This document shows positions 7,665-16,258 of a DNA stretch of 64,000 bases, piece after piece. Origin of the DNA: an uncultured Verrucomicrobiota bacterium. GTDB lineage: Bacteria; Verrucomicrobiota; Verrucomicrobiia; Verrucomicrobiales; Verrucomicrobiaceae. Under the pieces are notes generated by a model. That model had not been told where the DNA came from and made no database searches. It was given only the letters and a program-made list of their open reading frames with translations. A program made the translations under genes and the position numbers. Positions within the stretch are counted from its first letter, which is position 1, and each line of letters begins with the position of its first letter. The stretch covers positions 21,296 through 85,295 of the forward strand of contig CAILZI010000178.1 in assembly GCA_903838675.1 (NCBI GenBank), in the 5' to 3' direction.

Positions 7665-8294
7665 TCAGGTGGTGGAAAAGAGCCCGTCCACATAGTCACG
7701 GGCCAGTTTGAGATTGTGACGAATCAGTTCCTGCGAGCGGCAGGTTTTAGCGACAAGCATGGAGCCCTGCCACAGGCTGTTGAGGAACCAGGCCACGCTT
7801 ACCGGATCAAACTTCGTTTTTGGTTTGTGCAGCTTTTTTGCGGCGGTGAGCATCTTGGCAACGTTTTCAGTCCAGAGGTTCAGCTCCCTCTCACATGCGG
7901 CCTGGAACGCTGGATTCGTAGCGGACATCTCCTGTGACATCATGCCGACCATGCAGACGACGGGATCATCGCTGCGCCGGGTGAAGCCGACCATGATGTC
8001 AAACATGCGGTGCAGATGCTCCAGTGGATCGAGAGTCGTATCCTTCCAGGCATCGGCATAGAGGGCGGTGCCCATCCGGCCCCACCATTCGACGGCGGCG
8101 GTGCCGAGGGCTTCCTTGTTTTCGAAGTGATGGAAGAAGCTCCCTTTCGTCATGCCAGCTTCTTTGCAGATCTGATCCACTGAAGTCCCGGAAAAACCCT
8201 GCTGAAGCATCAGGCGCACGGTGGCGTCGATCAACCGCTGCCGGGTGGCGGCAGGATCGCGCTCACGTTTGATGCTGGTGGCTTTCTTGTACAT
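7665..8294 (-). CDS. TetR-family transcriptional regulator
   Basis: A 209-residue regulator. The N-terminal helix-turn-helix is clear: TRQRLIDATVRLMLQQGFSGTSVDQICKEAGMTKGSFFHHFENKEAL. The C-terminal ligand domain (residues ~75-209) ends in a TetR_C-like stretch SVAWFLNSLWQGSMLVAKTCRSQELI, as in the AcuR/YjdC-like or TetR_C_6 types. It probably represses itself and the six downstream minus-strand genes and is released by a small hydrophobic ligand. A partly palindromic operator overlaps its ATG. No Shine-Dalgarno is visible before the start, so the mRNA may be leaderless. Confidence 0.92.
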   Translation of the reverse strand: MYKKATSIKRERDPAATRQRLIDATVRLMLQQGFSGTSVDQICKEAGMTKGSFFHHFENKEALGTAAVEWWGRMGTALYADAWKDTTLDPLEHLHRMFDIMVGFTRRSDDPVVCMVGMMSQEMSATNPAFQAACERELNLWTENVAKMLTAAKKLHKPKTKFDPVSVAWFLNSLWQGSMLVAKTCRSQELIRHNLKLARDYVDGLFSTT

Positions 8295-8314
8295 ACAAAC
8301 CGGTCGGTATGTAT
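8291..8314 (-). promoter_or_regulatory. Likely TetR operator overlapping the tetR start codon
   Basis: acatacaaaccggtcggtatgtat is an imperfect inverted repeat around ACCGGT: ATACATACCG on one arm and ACATACAAACC on the other. Palindromes of the type TACaaACCG-GT-type centre are common TetR-family operators. It includes the ATG of the tetR gene (8292-8294), so a bound dimer would block both transcription and the translation start. The assignment rests on symmetry and position only. Confidence 0.6.
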
Positions 8315-8379
8315 CAAAATGAGGACGGATGGCAAACGTTTTTTGCTGTCCTCAAAAAGGTGCAGCGCCGTTCAGGTGA

Positions 8380-9612
8380 TCACTTTCCTGACTCGCCGAC
8401 GCACCACAGGTACTCCTGGCGGGTGGGGCTGGTCTTGGCGGAGCGGAGGTAGATGCGGTTGTCGCAGATGGCGGGAGTGCTGAAAGACTCGTCTCCAAGT
8501 TGGTTTTGCGAGAGCAGGGTGAACTTTTCCGGCGTGGCCTCGAAGATGGAGGTGACGCCACCTTTGCTCGTGACATAAATGCGGGAATCCGCCATGACGG
8601 GAGAGCCGTAAAATTCGCGGTCCACTTTCTCCGACCACAGCTCTTCACCGGTGGCGGATTTCCAGCAGGCGGCGCGTCCTCCATCTCCCACAGCGAAAAC
8701 ATGGCCGTTCTTCACGATCATGGATGGCACGTAGGTGCGTGTGACGTTCTCCCAGGCGATCTTGCCGGAGCCGTCGGCCTCAACAGCCATCGTATGATTC
8801 TTCGGATAACCACCGCCGAGGAAGATGCGGCTGCCATCGGTCACAGCCGTGACCACGGTTTCCTCCGTGCTGCCATCGATGCTCCAGAGTTTTTTACCCG
8901 TGAGAGGATCAAAGCTTTCCACCTTGTTGCAGCCTGCCAATACGGCCTGCGTTTTGCCCGCAGCCTGGATAACAGCCGGGGAGGCGTAATTGGCCACTGG
9001 CGGGCGGTCCTGCTGCCAGACGATCTCACCGGTAAGTTTATTGAGGCCGGACATCTTGCCGCCGCCGCGGTGATCTGCCGACACAAGTACGACTGACTGG
9101 TAAACAACCGGCGATGAGCCAAAACCCTGATGCACTTGGAAGTCGCACACGCGGCGTTGCCAGAGCTGCTTGCCGGAGAAATCGAGCGCGGTGGTGTAGA
9201 TGGCGCCGTTGTTGAGGAAATTGACGAACAAGCGCTCTCCATCGCTCACGACATCCGAAGAGGCCTGCGAGGAAATTTTATGGCCTTTGGTGTTGAGGTT
9301 GCCATGATGCACGACGGCTTCCCATTTCTTCTTTCCTGTCGCCCGGTCATAGCAGAGCACGAGTTGCTCTTCGGTCTCCATGTCAGCCGTCGCTAGATAG
9401 ACCTGGTCTGCCACGAGGGTTGGAGAGCCATGGCCACGACCACGCACCTCGGACTTCCACAGGACATTTTCACCTTCGTTCCACTTCAAAGGGAGCTTTT
9501 GTCCTGGTGCTGCATGGCCATCCATCGTGGGGCCACGCCAGGCTGGCCAGTCAGCGGCGATGAGGGGAGTGGCGAGAAGCGCGGAAGTGAGCAGGAGGGC
9601 GTGGATTTTCAT
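8380..9612 (-). CDS. Exported PQQ-like beta-propeller protein
   Basis: A 410-residue protein with a Sec signal peptide (MKIHALLLTSALLATPLIAA) and repeated PQQ-propeller blades, for example VLCYDRATGKKKWEAVV, LNKLTGEIVWQQDRP, FDPLTGKKLWSIDGS and WKSATGEELWSEKVD. The opening DWPAWRGPTMDG is typical of the large Verrucomicrobiota/Planctomycetota group annotated as PQQ-binding-like proteins. There is no sign of dehydrogenase catalytic residues or a heme site, so it is probably a binding or scaffold propeller in the periplasm. It lies at the end of a minus-strand series. Confidence 0.87.
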   Translation of the reverse strand: MKIHALLLTSALLATPLIAADWPAWRGPTMDGHAAPGQKLPLKWNEGENVLWKSEVRGRGHGSPTLVADQVYLATADMETEEQLVLCYDRATGKKKWEAVVHHGNLNTKGHKISSQASSDVVSDGERLFVNFLNNGAIYTTALDFSGKQLWQRRVCDFQVHQGFGSSPVVYQSVVLVSADHRGGGKMSGLNKLTGEIVWQQDRPPVANYASPAVIQAAGKTQAVLAGCNKVESFDPLTGKKLWSIDGSTEETVVTAVTDGSRIFLGGGYPKNHTMAVEADGSGKIAWENVTRTYVPSMIVKNGHVFAVGDGGRAACWKSATGEELWSEKVDREFYGSPVMADSRIYVTSKGGVTSIFEATPEKFTLLSQNQLGDESFSTPAICDNRIYLRSAKTSPTRQEYLWCVGESGK

Positions 9613-9670
9613 GCGGGCGTTGCATTACGCTGTGAAAGTCGGAGTGCTGTCAAAAGCTCCGTGAGTTGAA

Positions 9671-10555
9671 CTATTTGGCAGCGACGGGTTTCATCATGCC
9701 GGTAAGGGAATGGTGAGTGACGGTGTCCCAGGCAATCTCCTGCAGCAGCTTGTTGAGCTTCGCCTTGTCGTCATCGCTCATGTCTTTAAGTGCTTTGAAG
9801 GCGTTTGGCACCGGCAAGCCCACGGGACTGTGGCGATAGATGACGGCGAAGTGGCAGTAGCTGGAGAGGATCTGCAGCGGTGGCAGGGCGTGGCCCCAAT
9901 TGTCGCGAAAGAGCTCGGCCTGGGTTTTTAATCCGGGTGCTTCGCCTTTCACGATCTTCTCGCGCAGTGTCACGGCGGCCATGCCGACGGGCACGATGAA
10001 AACGGACTGCTTGCCCAGCCGCTGGTTGATGCCCTGGACATAGTCTTCGATGTCCTTCGCATAGCGCATCGTCGCATCGCGGAGCTTACCGATGTCGGTG
10101 GCGTTATGATCAACCTTTTTGCGGGTGTCGAGCGGATACACCGGGTTGTATTCGTCATTTGGCATCCAGTACTCCTGCACGGTGATGCGCAGTGCGGGGT
10201 TGTGCTCGATGCCCAGCTTCACGAACTGCTCGATGGCATCATCGGGCAGCCAGATGGGGGAGAGGGTGAGGACGTCCACCTTGCCGGTTTTCAGCACCTG
10301 CTTCACCGCGCTTTTTTCCTCCGGCACGTCCCAGTGCTTCTGCACCGTGGAGCCGCCAATGGTGGAGAGTCCGACCAGTTGATGCTCCAGCCCGGCAGAC
10401 TTCGCGATTTCATCGACCTGTTTGTAGGTGAATACGTGGAAGCTGTGCCCGCAGGTGGCGACACGCTGTCCCTGGGTGATTGGCGGCAGCAGATCGTCCG
10501 CATAAACGATGGGCGCAGTGAGGCAAAAGGCGGCGAGAAGGAGAGTGGGTTTCAT
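9671..10555 (-). CDS. Exported SGNH/GDSL-hydrolase-like protein
   Basis: A 294-residue protein read from MKPTLLLAAFCLTAPIVYA (ATG at 10553-10555), a Sec signal peptide. The longer track ORF runs into the preceding gene. After the signal, QGQRVATCGHSFHVF resembles SGNH block I, and VDVLTLSPIWLPDDAIEQFVKLGIEHNPALRITVQEYW resembles the central strand and helix of SGNH hydrolases. The expected GDSL Asp is replaced (GHSF), and the C-terminal DxxH is not obvious, although a CHFAVIYRHSP segment is present. Family assignment is therefore tentative; activity unknown. Confidence 0.6.
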   Translation of the reverse strand: MKPTLLLAAFCLTAPIVYADDLLPPITQGQRVATCGHSFHVFTYKQVDEIAKSAGLEHQLVGLSTIGGSTVQKHWDVPEEKSAVKQVLKTGKVDVLTLSPIWLPDDAIEQFVKLGIEHNPALRITVQEYWMPNDEYNPVYPLDTRKKVDHNATDIGKLRDATMRYAKDIEDYVQGINQRLGKQSVFIVPVGMAAVTLREKIVKGEAPGLKTQAELFRDNWGHALPPLQILSSYCHFAVIYRHSPVGLPVPNAFKALKDMSDDDKAKLNKLLQEIAWDTVTHHSLTGMMKPVAAK

Positions 10556-10614
10556 ATGTGGCAGTGGCTGGGGGGAAACGACCGTGAGTGAATAATCTAC
10601 CCTCAATCGGCTCT

Positions 10615-11661
10615 CTAAAACTTCAGCATCTCCCCCACTGGCAGTGGCTTGCCCTGGCAGATGGATTCTTCGGCGACGAGGCACAGTCCGGCAGACCAGA
10701 GGCCGTCGAGGCCGGTGGCGATGGGCGGTTTGCCGGTGCGGACCATGTCGATGCACTGGGTGATTTCTTCGCGGAGTTCGAAGACTTCGCCGCTGTGCTT
10801 TTTGAGCTTCACGGTTTCGAGGTTTTCGCCATCGAAGACTTTGAGGAAGTATTCGGGTTCGAGGGTGCGATCGAGCGCCCCGCTCCACGCGGCCCAGAGT
10901 GCCCCCTTGGTGCCGCTGACTTTGACGGTTTGATGGTGCTCGAAAGCGGCGAGCGTTTGCGACACCACGGCATAGCTGCCGTTGGCGTATTTGAACATGG
11001 CGCTGAAGTTGTCGAACAGGGTCGGGCGCTGTGGATCTCGAGAGTTGGCGTAGGCGTGGAGTTCGACGGGATCTCCGCTGCTTTCGAGATACCAGCGGGC
11101 GAGGTCGAAGAAGTGGATGGGTTCTTCGAGAACCCAGCTTCCCACGCGGCTCTGATCATAGCGCCAGCCGCTGGCACCCTGGCGGTAAGGTTTGCGCGAG
11201 AGTTCGACGAGAACGTACTGCGGATCACCGATGGTGCCGCGTGCGATGATGTTCTTGATTTCTCCCCACTGACTGGAAAGACGCAGTTCATGCCCGACGG
11301 CGAGATGCACACCGAATTGTTGTGCCCCGGCGACGATGGCCTTGCAGTCGTCAAGAGTGATGGCCATGGGCTTTTCCAGCAGGACATGCTTGCCTTTCGC
11401 CATGGCAGCGAGAGCGATCTCGCGATGCGTGTGACTGGGAGTGACGATGTCGATGAGGTCAAACTCGGCCTGGGCTATCATCTCCAGACTGTCTGCAAAG
11501 ATGTGGACATCTGGGTAGAGTTTAAGGGCTTCTTCACGCGAGGACTCCGAGGGTGCGGAGATGGCGACGAGACGCGCGTCTGAATTTCCTGCGATGGACT
11601 GGGCATGAAATTTACCCCAGGCACCGAAACCGGCGAGAGCAAAACGAACGGGCGAAGACAT
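10615..11661 (-). CDS. Gfo/Idh/MocA-family oxidoreductase (cytoplasmic)
   Basis: A 348-residue dehydrogenase read from MSSPVRFALAGFGAWGKFHA (ATG at 11659-11661). GFGAWG is the dinucleotide loop, VTPSHTHREIALAAMAKGKHVLLEKPMAI carries the EKP lysine, and EEPIHFFDLARWYLES holds the substrate-side His and Asp. Unlike the dehydrogenase at 3352 it has no signal peptide. It starts 1 bp after the stop of the luciferase-like monooxygenase, so the two are cotranscribed. Substrate is probably a sugar or a derivative; this is inference. Confidence 0.88.
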   Translation of the reverse strand: MSSPVRFALAGFGAWGKFHAQSIAGNSDARLVAISAPSESSREEALKLYPDVHIFADSLEMIAQAEFDLIDIVTPSHTHREIALAAMAKGKHVLLEKPMAITLDDCKAIVAGAQQFGVHLAVGHELRLSSQWGEIKNIIARGTIGDPQYVLVELSRKPYRQGASGWRYDQSRVGSWVLEEPIHFFDLARWYLESSGDPVELHAYANSRDPQRPTLFDNFSAMFKYANGSYAVVSQTLAAFEHHQTVKVSGTKGALWAAWSGALDRTLEPEYFLKVFDGENLETVKLKKHSGEVFELREEITQCIDMVRTGKPPIATGLDGLWSAGLCLVAEESICQGKPLPVGEMLKF

Positions 11662-11662
11662 A

Positions 11663-12814
11663 TCAGTGACGTGGTGCAGTAGTAAGCGGAGTGACGGGAT
11701 CAGGAACGCGCCTGCCCTGCACTTCATTCAGGCGGCATGCCGGGAGATGAGGCAAAACATGTTTGGCAAAAAGGTTGCATTCTTGGAGATGCGGGTAGCC
11801 GCTGAGAATGAAGGCACGCATGCCAAGGTCCATGTAGCGATTGAGCTTGGCGAGCACCTGATCGGGATCGCCGACGATGGCACTGGCGCAGCCGCTGCGT
11901 GCTAGGCCGATGCCGCTCCAGAGATGCGGTTCGAGATAGAGGTCGGAGCTCTGTGCACGGAGTTCGTCCTGGCGCTTGACCCCGGCGCTTTGGCTGTCCT
12001 GTGAGCGGGCTTTGATCTCGGCACCTTTTTCGGCGGTGAGTTTGGAAATGAGACGGTCTGCAGCGGCTCGTGCTTCAGACTCGGTTTCGCGCACGATGAC
12101 ATGCGCACGGAATCCGAAATCGATCTTGCGTCCGTAGCTGGCGGCCTTTTCGGACATGATGCGCATGGTTTCGGCGATGCGTTCCTCCGTCTCGGGCCAC
12201 ATGAGGAAGACGTCGCAGTGTTTGGCGCACAAATCCTGCGCAGCAGGCGAGATGCCGCCGAAGTAGAGCAGGGGACCGCCGTTTTGTTGGTATGGTTTAG
12301 CGGGTTCGGTGGTGGGCAGGCTGATGTTGTAGAAGTCACCCTTCCATTCAAACGGGCCGTCGGTGCGCCATAGACCCTTCAGGATCTGGATGATCTCACT
12401 GGCACGGGCGTAGCGGACTTCGTTGCTCTCCTTCATGCCGGGCAGGTCGGAGGAAATAATGTTGATGCAAAGGCGTCCTTTAGCGATGTGATCGACGGTG
12501 GCGAGTGCCCTTGCGAGCATAGGGGGCCAGACTTCCCCCATGCGCAGGGCGACGAGCTGATTGATCTGCGTCGTCAGCGGTGCCATGGCAGCAGCAAATG
12601 CCAGCGCGTCCTGCCCGGCGATCCAACCGGAGGGCAGCAAAATATTTTGGTAACCGAGGGCGTCGGCCATTTTCACAATATCGCCGCAGTGTTGGAAATT
12701 TGAGCGGATGGAGCCATCCGGAATGCCGAGGAATTTGTAGTCGTCAGAGCAAAGAGCAGAAAACCAGGCTACTTCACACTTGCGGTCAGGGGTGCGGATG
12801 GGTATTTCACTCAT
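11663..12814 (-). CDS. LLM-class flavin-dependent monooxygenase (SsuD-like)
   Basis: A 383-residue luciferase-like TIM-barrel enzyme. Supporting segments: [58 protein letters not shown] and [10 protein letters not shown], as in the FMNH2-dependent alkanesulfonate monooxygenase branch. [15 protein letters not shown] is also standard. It would use reduced flavin from a separate reductase, and none is seen in the window. It is the first gene of a minus-strand run with the Gfo/Idh dehydrogenase and is divergent from the ROK regulator by 68 bp, which suggests control by that regulator. Confidence 0.88.
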   Translation of the reverse strand: MSEIPIRTPDRKCEVAWFSALCSDDYKFLGIPDGSIRSNFQHCGDIVKMADALGYQNILLPSGWIAGQDALAFAAAMAPLTTQINQLVALRMGEVWPPMLARALATVDHIAKGRLCINIISSDLPGMKESNEVRYARASEIIQILKGLWRTDGPFEWKGDFYNISLPTTEPAKPYQQNGGPLLYFGGISPAAQDLCAKHCDVFLMWPETEERIAETMRIMSEKAASYGRKIDFGFRAHVIVRETESEARAAADRLISKLTAEKGAEIKARSQDSQSAGVKRQDELRAQSSDLYLEPHLWSGIGLARSGCASAIVGDPDQVLAKLNRYMDLGMRAFILSGYPHLQECNLFAKHVLPHLPACRLNEVQGRRVPDPVTPLTTAPRH

Positions 12815-12838
12815 GAGAAGAATTTTGAAGGGAGTGCA

Positions 12839-12866
12839 TTGATCCTGCTGGACAGAGCGAGATCAA
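12839..12866. promoter_or_regulatory. Inverted repeat in the ROK/LLM divergent intergenic region
   Basis: TTGATC at 12839-12844 and GATCAA at 12861-12866 form exact inverted arms 16 nt apart, in the 68-bp gap between the divergent LLM monooxygenase and ROK regulator genes. It may be a regulator site or chance. Short arms make this weak. Confidence 0.25.
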
Positions 12867-12882
12867 CAGTCTTTTTATTCGA

Positions 12883-14016
12883 ATGCGAAAAAACCCAATA
12901 GTCCAACGTGAAACCCTCGGGGCCGCCGTTCTGCAGGTGCGCAGCGGGCGTGCGACCTCGCGCACGACTCTGGCCAAGGCATTAGGAATTTCCCCTTCCA
13001 CGACCGGGTTGTATGTGGATCACTTGATCGCTGAAAATTATCTGAGTGAATCGGGCTTGAATCAAGGGCCGATGGGGCGGCCCCGGCGCATTTTGAGCAC
13101 TCAAGCGGAGGCGGGCTGGTTTGCCGGCGTAGAATTCAATGCGCAGCGAGTTCAGGCCGTAGGAGTGGACTTCTCCGGTAGCCTGAGGGCGACTGTGGAA
13201 TTGCTCCTGCCCGCTGATGTGGTCACAGAGCAGGTGATCAAATCGATTCTCACCTGTGTGGCCAAGCTGGCCACGACGATGCAAGGTCCTTTGCTCTCGG
13301 TTGGTCTGGGAGTCGCAGGGCTGGTGGATGCGCAGGCAGGGGTGGGATTGTACTATGCATTCATCCCAGATTGGAATCAGGTGCCGGTGGCTGAAAAAAT
13401 TGGTTCCAAACTGAATGTCCCAGTCATTTTGCAGAACAATCTGAGGGCGATTGCACTGGCTGAGCGCTGGTTTGGTATTGGACATGGTTTGAACGATTAT
13501 GTGATCCTCGGACCGCGTAGTGGTTTTGGCGTTGCCATGGTCCAGGACGGCAGAGTGGTCGAAGGTGCGCATCATGCCGCAGGGGAGGTGGGGCGCTGGC
13601 CCTGGCCGTTGATGGGTGGGGCAATTGACGGCCAGGAACTGCACCACGCGTTGAGTGCTCCCGCGACATGGCGGCGGCTGGCAGGAGTGGATGGGCGGGC
13701 AAAACTGCCCGAGGATCTGCGCGCAGGTCTTGCGGCTGTGTCTGATTCGGCAGGGCCGGAATGGGACGCCGTCTGTGGAGATTACGCACGTGTGATCGGC
13801 TTGCTGCATATGATCGTCGACACCGGAGTTTTCATCCTGCACGGACCGCTGACGATGCTGGGGGAGCGCTTCTGCCATTCGATTACCGATGCCGCGTGTG
13901 CTCTGATGCCCGCGTTGCGTAATGGCGGATTGAAAGTGGTCCCTTCAACTCTGGGTGATAATGCCGGAGCGCTGGGTGCGGCGAGTCTGGCCATGGAAGC
14001 GTGGGCACCGGCTTGA
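12883..14016 (+). CDS. ROK-family transcriptional regulator, degenerate kinase domain
   Basis: A 377-residue protein with an N-terminal winged helix (TSRTTLAKALGISPSTTGLYVDHLIAENYLSES) and a ROK sugar-kinase-like domain. The kinase half is unusual. The normal E-N-D-A-N segment with the catalytic Asp reads QNNLRAIALAE, the D.GGT nucleotide loop is not visible, and the zinc motif CxCGxxGC after GEVG is absent (GEVGRWPWPLMGG). It is therefore most likely a regulator that binds a sugar-like ligand without phosphorylating it. It is divergent from the monooxygenase/dehydrogenase run and is the obvious candidate regulator for it. Confidence 0.85.
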   Translation: MRKNPIVQRETLGAAVLQVRSGRATSRTTLAKALGISPSTTGLYVDHLIAENYLSESGLNQGPMGRPRRILSTQAEAGWFAGVEFNAQRVQAVGVDFSGSLRATVELLLPADVVTEQVIKSILTCVAKLATTMQGPLLSVGLGVAGLVDAQAGVGLYYAFIPDWNQVPVAEKIGSKLNVPVILQNNLRAIALAERWFGIGHGLNDYVILGPRSGFGVAMVQDGRVVEGAHHAAGEVGRWPWPLMGGAIDGQELHHALSAPATWRRLAGVDGRAKLPEDLRAGLAAVSDSAGPEWDAVCGDYARVIGLLHMIVDTGVFILHGPLTMLGERFCHSITDAACALMPALRNGGLKVVPSTLGDNAGALGAASLAMEAWAPA

Positions 14017-14034
14017 TCTGTCAAGATTTGGGCA

Positions 14035-14074
14035 CAAAAAACCGGGTGGCAGGAATGGCTCCCGCACACCCGGT
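14035..14074 (-). terminator. Rho-independent terminator of the rhodanese gene
   Basis: ACCGGGTG (14041-14048) pairs with CACCCGGT (14067-14074). On the minus strand the stem is followed by TTTTTTGT. It is placed 20 bp downstream of the minus-strand rhodanese stop. Confidence 0.75.
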
Positions 14075-14094
14075 GAGTGGTGACTCTTGAAGAA

Positions 14095-14472
14095 TTACTT
14101 CTCAAGAGTTTCGTTGGCGGCTTTCCAGCCCGAAATGCCAGCCGAGAGATGCTTCACATTGGTATAGCCGAGCTGGCTGGCGGCATTGGCTGCGGCCTTG
14201 TAAGCACTGCAGGCAGGGCCACCGCAATAAGCAACGACGAGAGCGCCTTTGTCAGCAGGCAGGGCGCTGGCGAGGCTGGAGCCCTGGGTTGCGAAGTCGA
14301 TGGCGGTTGGCACATGGCCAGCCTTGTAGGAGGCGGCACCGTTGACGTCGATGACGGTGACCTTCTTATCAGCGATGGCCTGCTTGAGATCGGCAATGCT
14401 GATGTCCGGGAATTCTGCGGCGAAACCGGCGGTGGCGACGAGAGCGAAGACGAGTGCGATGAGTTTCTTCAT
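14095..14472 (-). CDS. Exported rhodanese-domain protein
   Basis: A 125-residue protein starting at 14470-14472 with signal peptide MKKLIALVFALVATAGFAAE. It contains one rhodanese domain: VTVIDVNGAASYKAGHVPTAIDF and an active-site loop AYCGGPACSAYKAA with the catalytic cysteine. Single-domain periplasmic rhodaneses transfer sulfane sulfur; the partner is unknown. The longer track ORF upstream has no support. The gene stands alone and ends at a terminator. Confidence 0.9.
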   Translation of the reverse strand: MKKLIALVFALVATAGFAAEFPDISIADLKQAIADKKVTVIDVNGAASYKAGHVPTAIDFATQGSSLASALPADKGALVVAYCGGPACSAYKAAANAASQLGYTNVKHLSAGISGWKAANETLEK

Positions 14473-14755
14473 GATTGGATTTGGATGGTTTGAGTTAAGT
14501 GGTGCGCGTTGGACTGTGCGCGGCAGCGGCCCCGTCTGCCGGGGCAAAGGGATCAAAGGCTGGAGCTTGATGGCATCATGCGTCCAGGTGAGATGTTGCA
14601 TTCTGTGGGTTTATTCCCGAGAAAAACGACCACAGCCCTGCCACGGCAAAGGCCGGAGCATGGATGGAATGGCAGTAACCCGTGAGGCTTCATAGCAGGC
14701 TTGAGCTTACAACGTTGCTAGATACGACTAGTTTTGCCAAAAGATGCAAAAGTTC

Positions 14756-16219
14756 TTACAGCGCCGGGATGAACAGTCGTGCAAAGCCGTTGCGCAGGCG
14801 CTGAAAGGCTGGCGCTGACTCCAGCATTTCTTGGGTGATTTCACGGCTATGGATCATCTTGGAGTCCATTTCCGCAGCAAGACGCTGGCAGAGTTCCGGG
14901 TCATGGCAGGCGAGGTTGAATTCAAAATTTAGGCGCAGGCTGCGCGGGTCCCAGTTCGTGGAACCGAGGAAAGACCATACGCCATCAATAAGAAAAATTT
15001 TGGAGTGATCAAATGGCGGAGCGGATTCAAAGATGCGGCAACCCACCGACAGCAGTTCTGGATACAAGGTCCGTGCGGCCCATCCTACAAAGGGGATGTT
15101 GTTCTCCGCCGGGGTGAGGATGGTTACTTTCACACCGCGCACGGCGCACAGCCGCAGTGCCGCAATGAGCACGGCATTGGGCAGAAAATAGGGGGTGATG
15201 ATCTTCACCTCCTCGCGGGCAGCATTGAGTGCGGCAAAAAACGCGGCGGGCATTACTTCCATATCCTCGTCGGGACCATCGACGATGCCTATAGCGCTCG
15301 TACTACCCGTGGCGGCCAGTTCGGGGAACCACAGCGGACCTTCCAGATTCTCGCTGGTGCAAAAGGCCCAGTCTTCGGCAAACACCCGCTGGATTTGCGC
15401 CACACACGGACCGGTGACTGCAAAGTGCAGATCATGCACTGGGTGCTTTGGTTTGCGGGCGACCATGTTCCCCTCGCGGATATTCATTCCACCGGTGAAT
15501 GCTGTGTGACCGTCCACCACGAGGATTTTGCGGTGATTGCGCAGATTCATTGTGATCAGGCGCAGGACCATCCGGCTGGGCATGAAGCGGCGTGCTGTCA
15601 CTCCGGCCTTCGTCAGGGCCTCCACAACCGGTGGCCAGGAGTAGCGTGTGCCTGCGTCATCCACCATTACACGCACCTGCACGCCGCGCTTCACTGCATC
15701 GGAGAGTTCGGTCACGAACTCCGCGCCAATTCCGGTGGCCTCAAAGATGTAGCTGGCAAGCGAGATGCTTTGCCGCGCACTCCGAATCGCCTCCAGCATG
15801 CGCGGCATCGCCTCGTCACCGTTATGCAGAATGTCGAGGCGATTGCCTAGCGTGAGGCTGAAGCGAGAGATGCGGTCCAGTGTGCGTGCCAGTTGCTGGT
15901 GCTCTTGGGTGGAACAACTGCCGGAGGCAGTGACAGGCAGCGGCTGCTCTGGCACCGGATCTCGCCAGGGTTCATGAATTCCGCTGCGGTAGCGCCGACC
16001 GCTGCGGCGCAGAATATTGATGCCCAGCAAAAGGTATAGTAGCGGGCTGAAGAGCGGCTCGACAACGATCATCGCCGTCCAAAATGCCGCCGAGCGGTAG
16101 TCACGGTGTCGCAGCAGCAGATGAATCAGCGCAATAATTGAGCCCACGATGGAAACGAGTGCCAGGGTGTCGGTCCAGAAAGTGTGTAAAAACCAGCTCA
16201 TGTCACAGCATGCGCACAT
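14756..16219 (-). CDS. cls: Cardiolipin synthase (phospholipase D family)
   Basis: A ~487-residue inner-membrane enzyme that joins two phosphatidylglycerols into cardiolipin. The N-terminal two-helix PLDc_N region (WTDTLALVSIVGSIIALIHLLLRHR...FSPLLYLLLGINIL) is followed by two HKD motifs: NHRKILVVDGHTAFTGGMN and DHSKIFLIDGVWSFLGSTNWD. Both catalytic His and Lys are present. The ATG at 16217-16219 gives MCACCDMSWF; a start at 16201 (MSWFLHTF) looks more natural, and neither has a clear ribosome-binding site. It follows the PrsW gene. Confidence 0.9.
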   Translation of the reverse strand: MCACCDMSWFLHTFWTDTLALVSIVGSIIALIHLLLRHRDYRSAAFWTAMIVVEPLFSPLLYLLLGINILRRSGRRYRSGIHEPWRDPVPEQPLPVTASGSCSTQEHQQLARTLDRISRFSLTLGNRLDILHNGDEAMPRMLEAIRSARQSISLASYIFEATGIGAEFVTELSDAVKRGVQVRVMVDDAGTRYSWPPVVEALTKAGVTARRFMPSRMVLRLITMNLRNHRKILVVDGHTAFTGGMNIREGNMVARKPKHPVHDLHFAVTGPCVAQIQRVFAEDWAFCTSENLEGPLWFPELAATGSTSAIGIVDGPDEDMEVMPAAFFAALNAAREEVKIITPYFLPNAVLIAALRLCAVRGVKVTILTPAENNIPFVGWAARTLYPELLSVGCRIFESAPPFDHSKIFLIDGVWSFLGSTNWDPRSLRLNFEFNLACHDPELCQRLAAEMDSKMIHSREITQEMLESAPAFQRLRNGFARLFIPAL

Positions 16220-16258
16220 CAAGGCGGAGTGCCAGACACAAGTCAGCGAGATGCCGTG

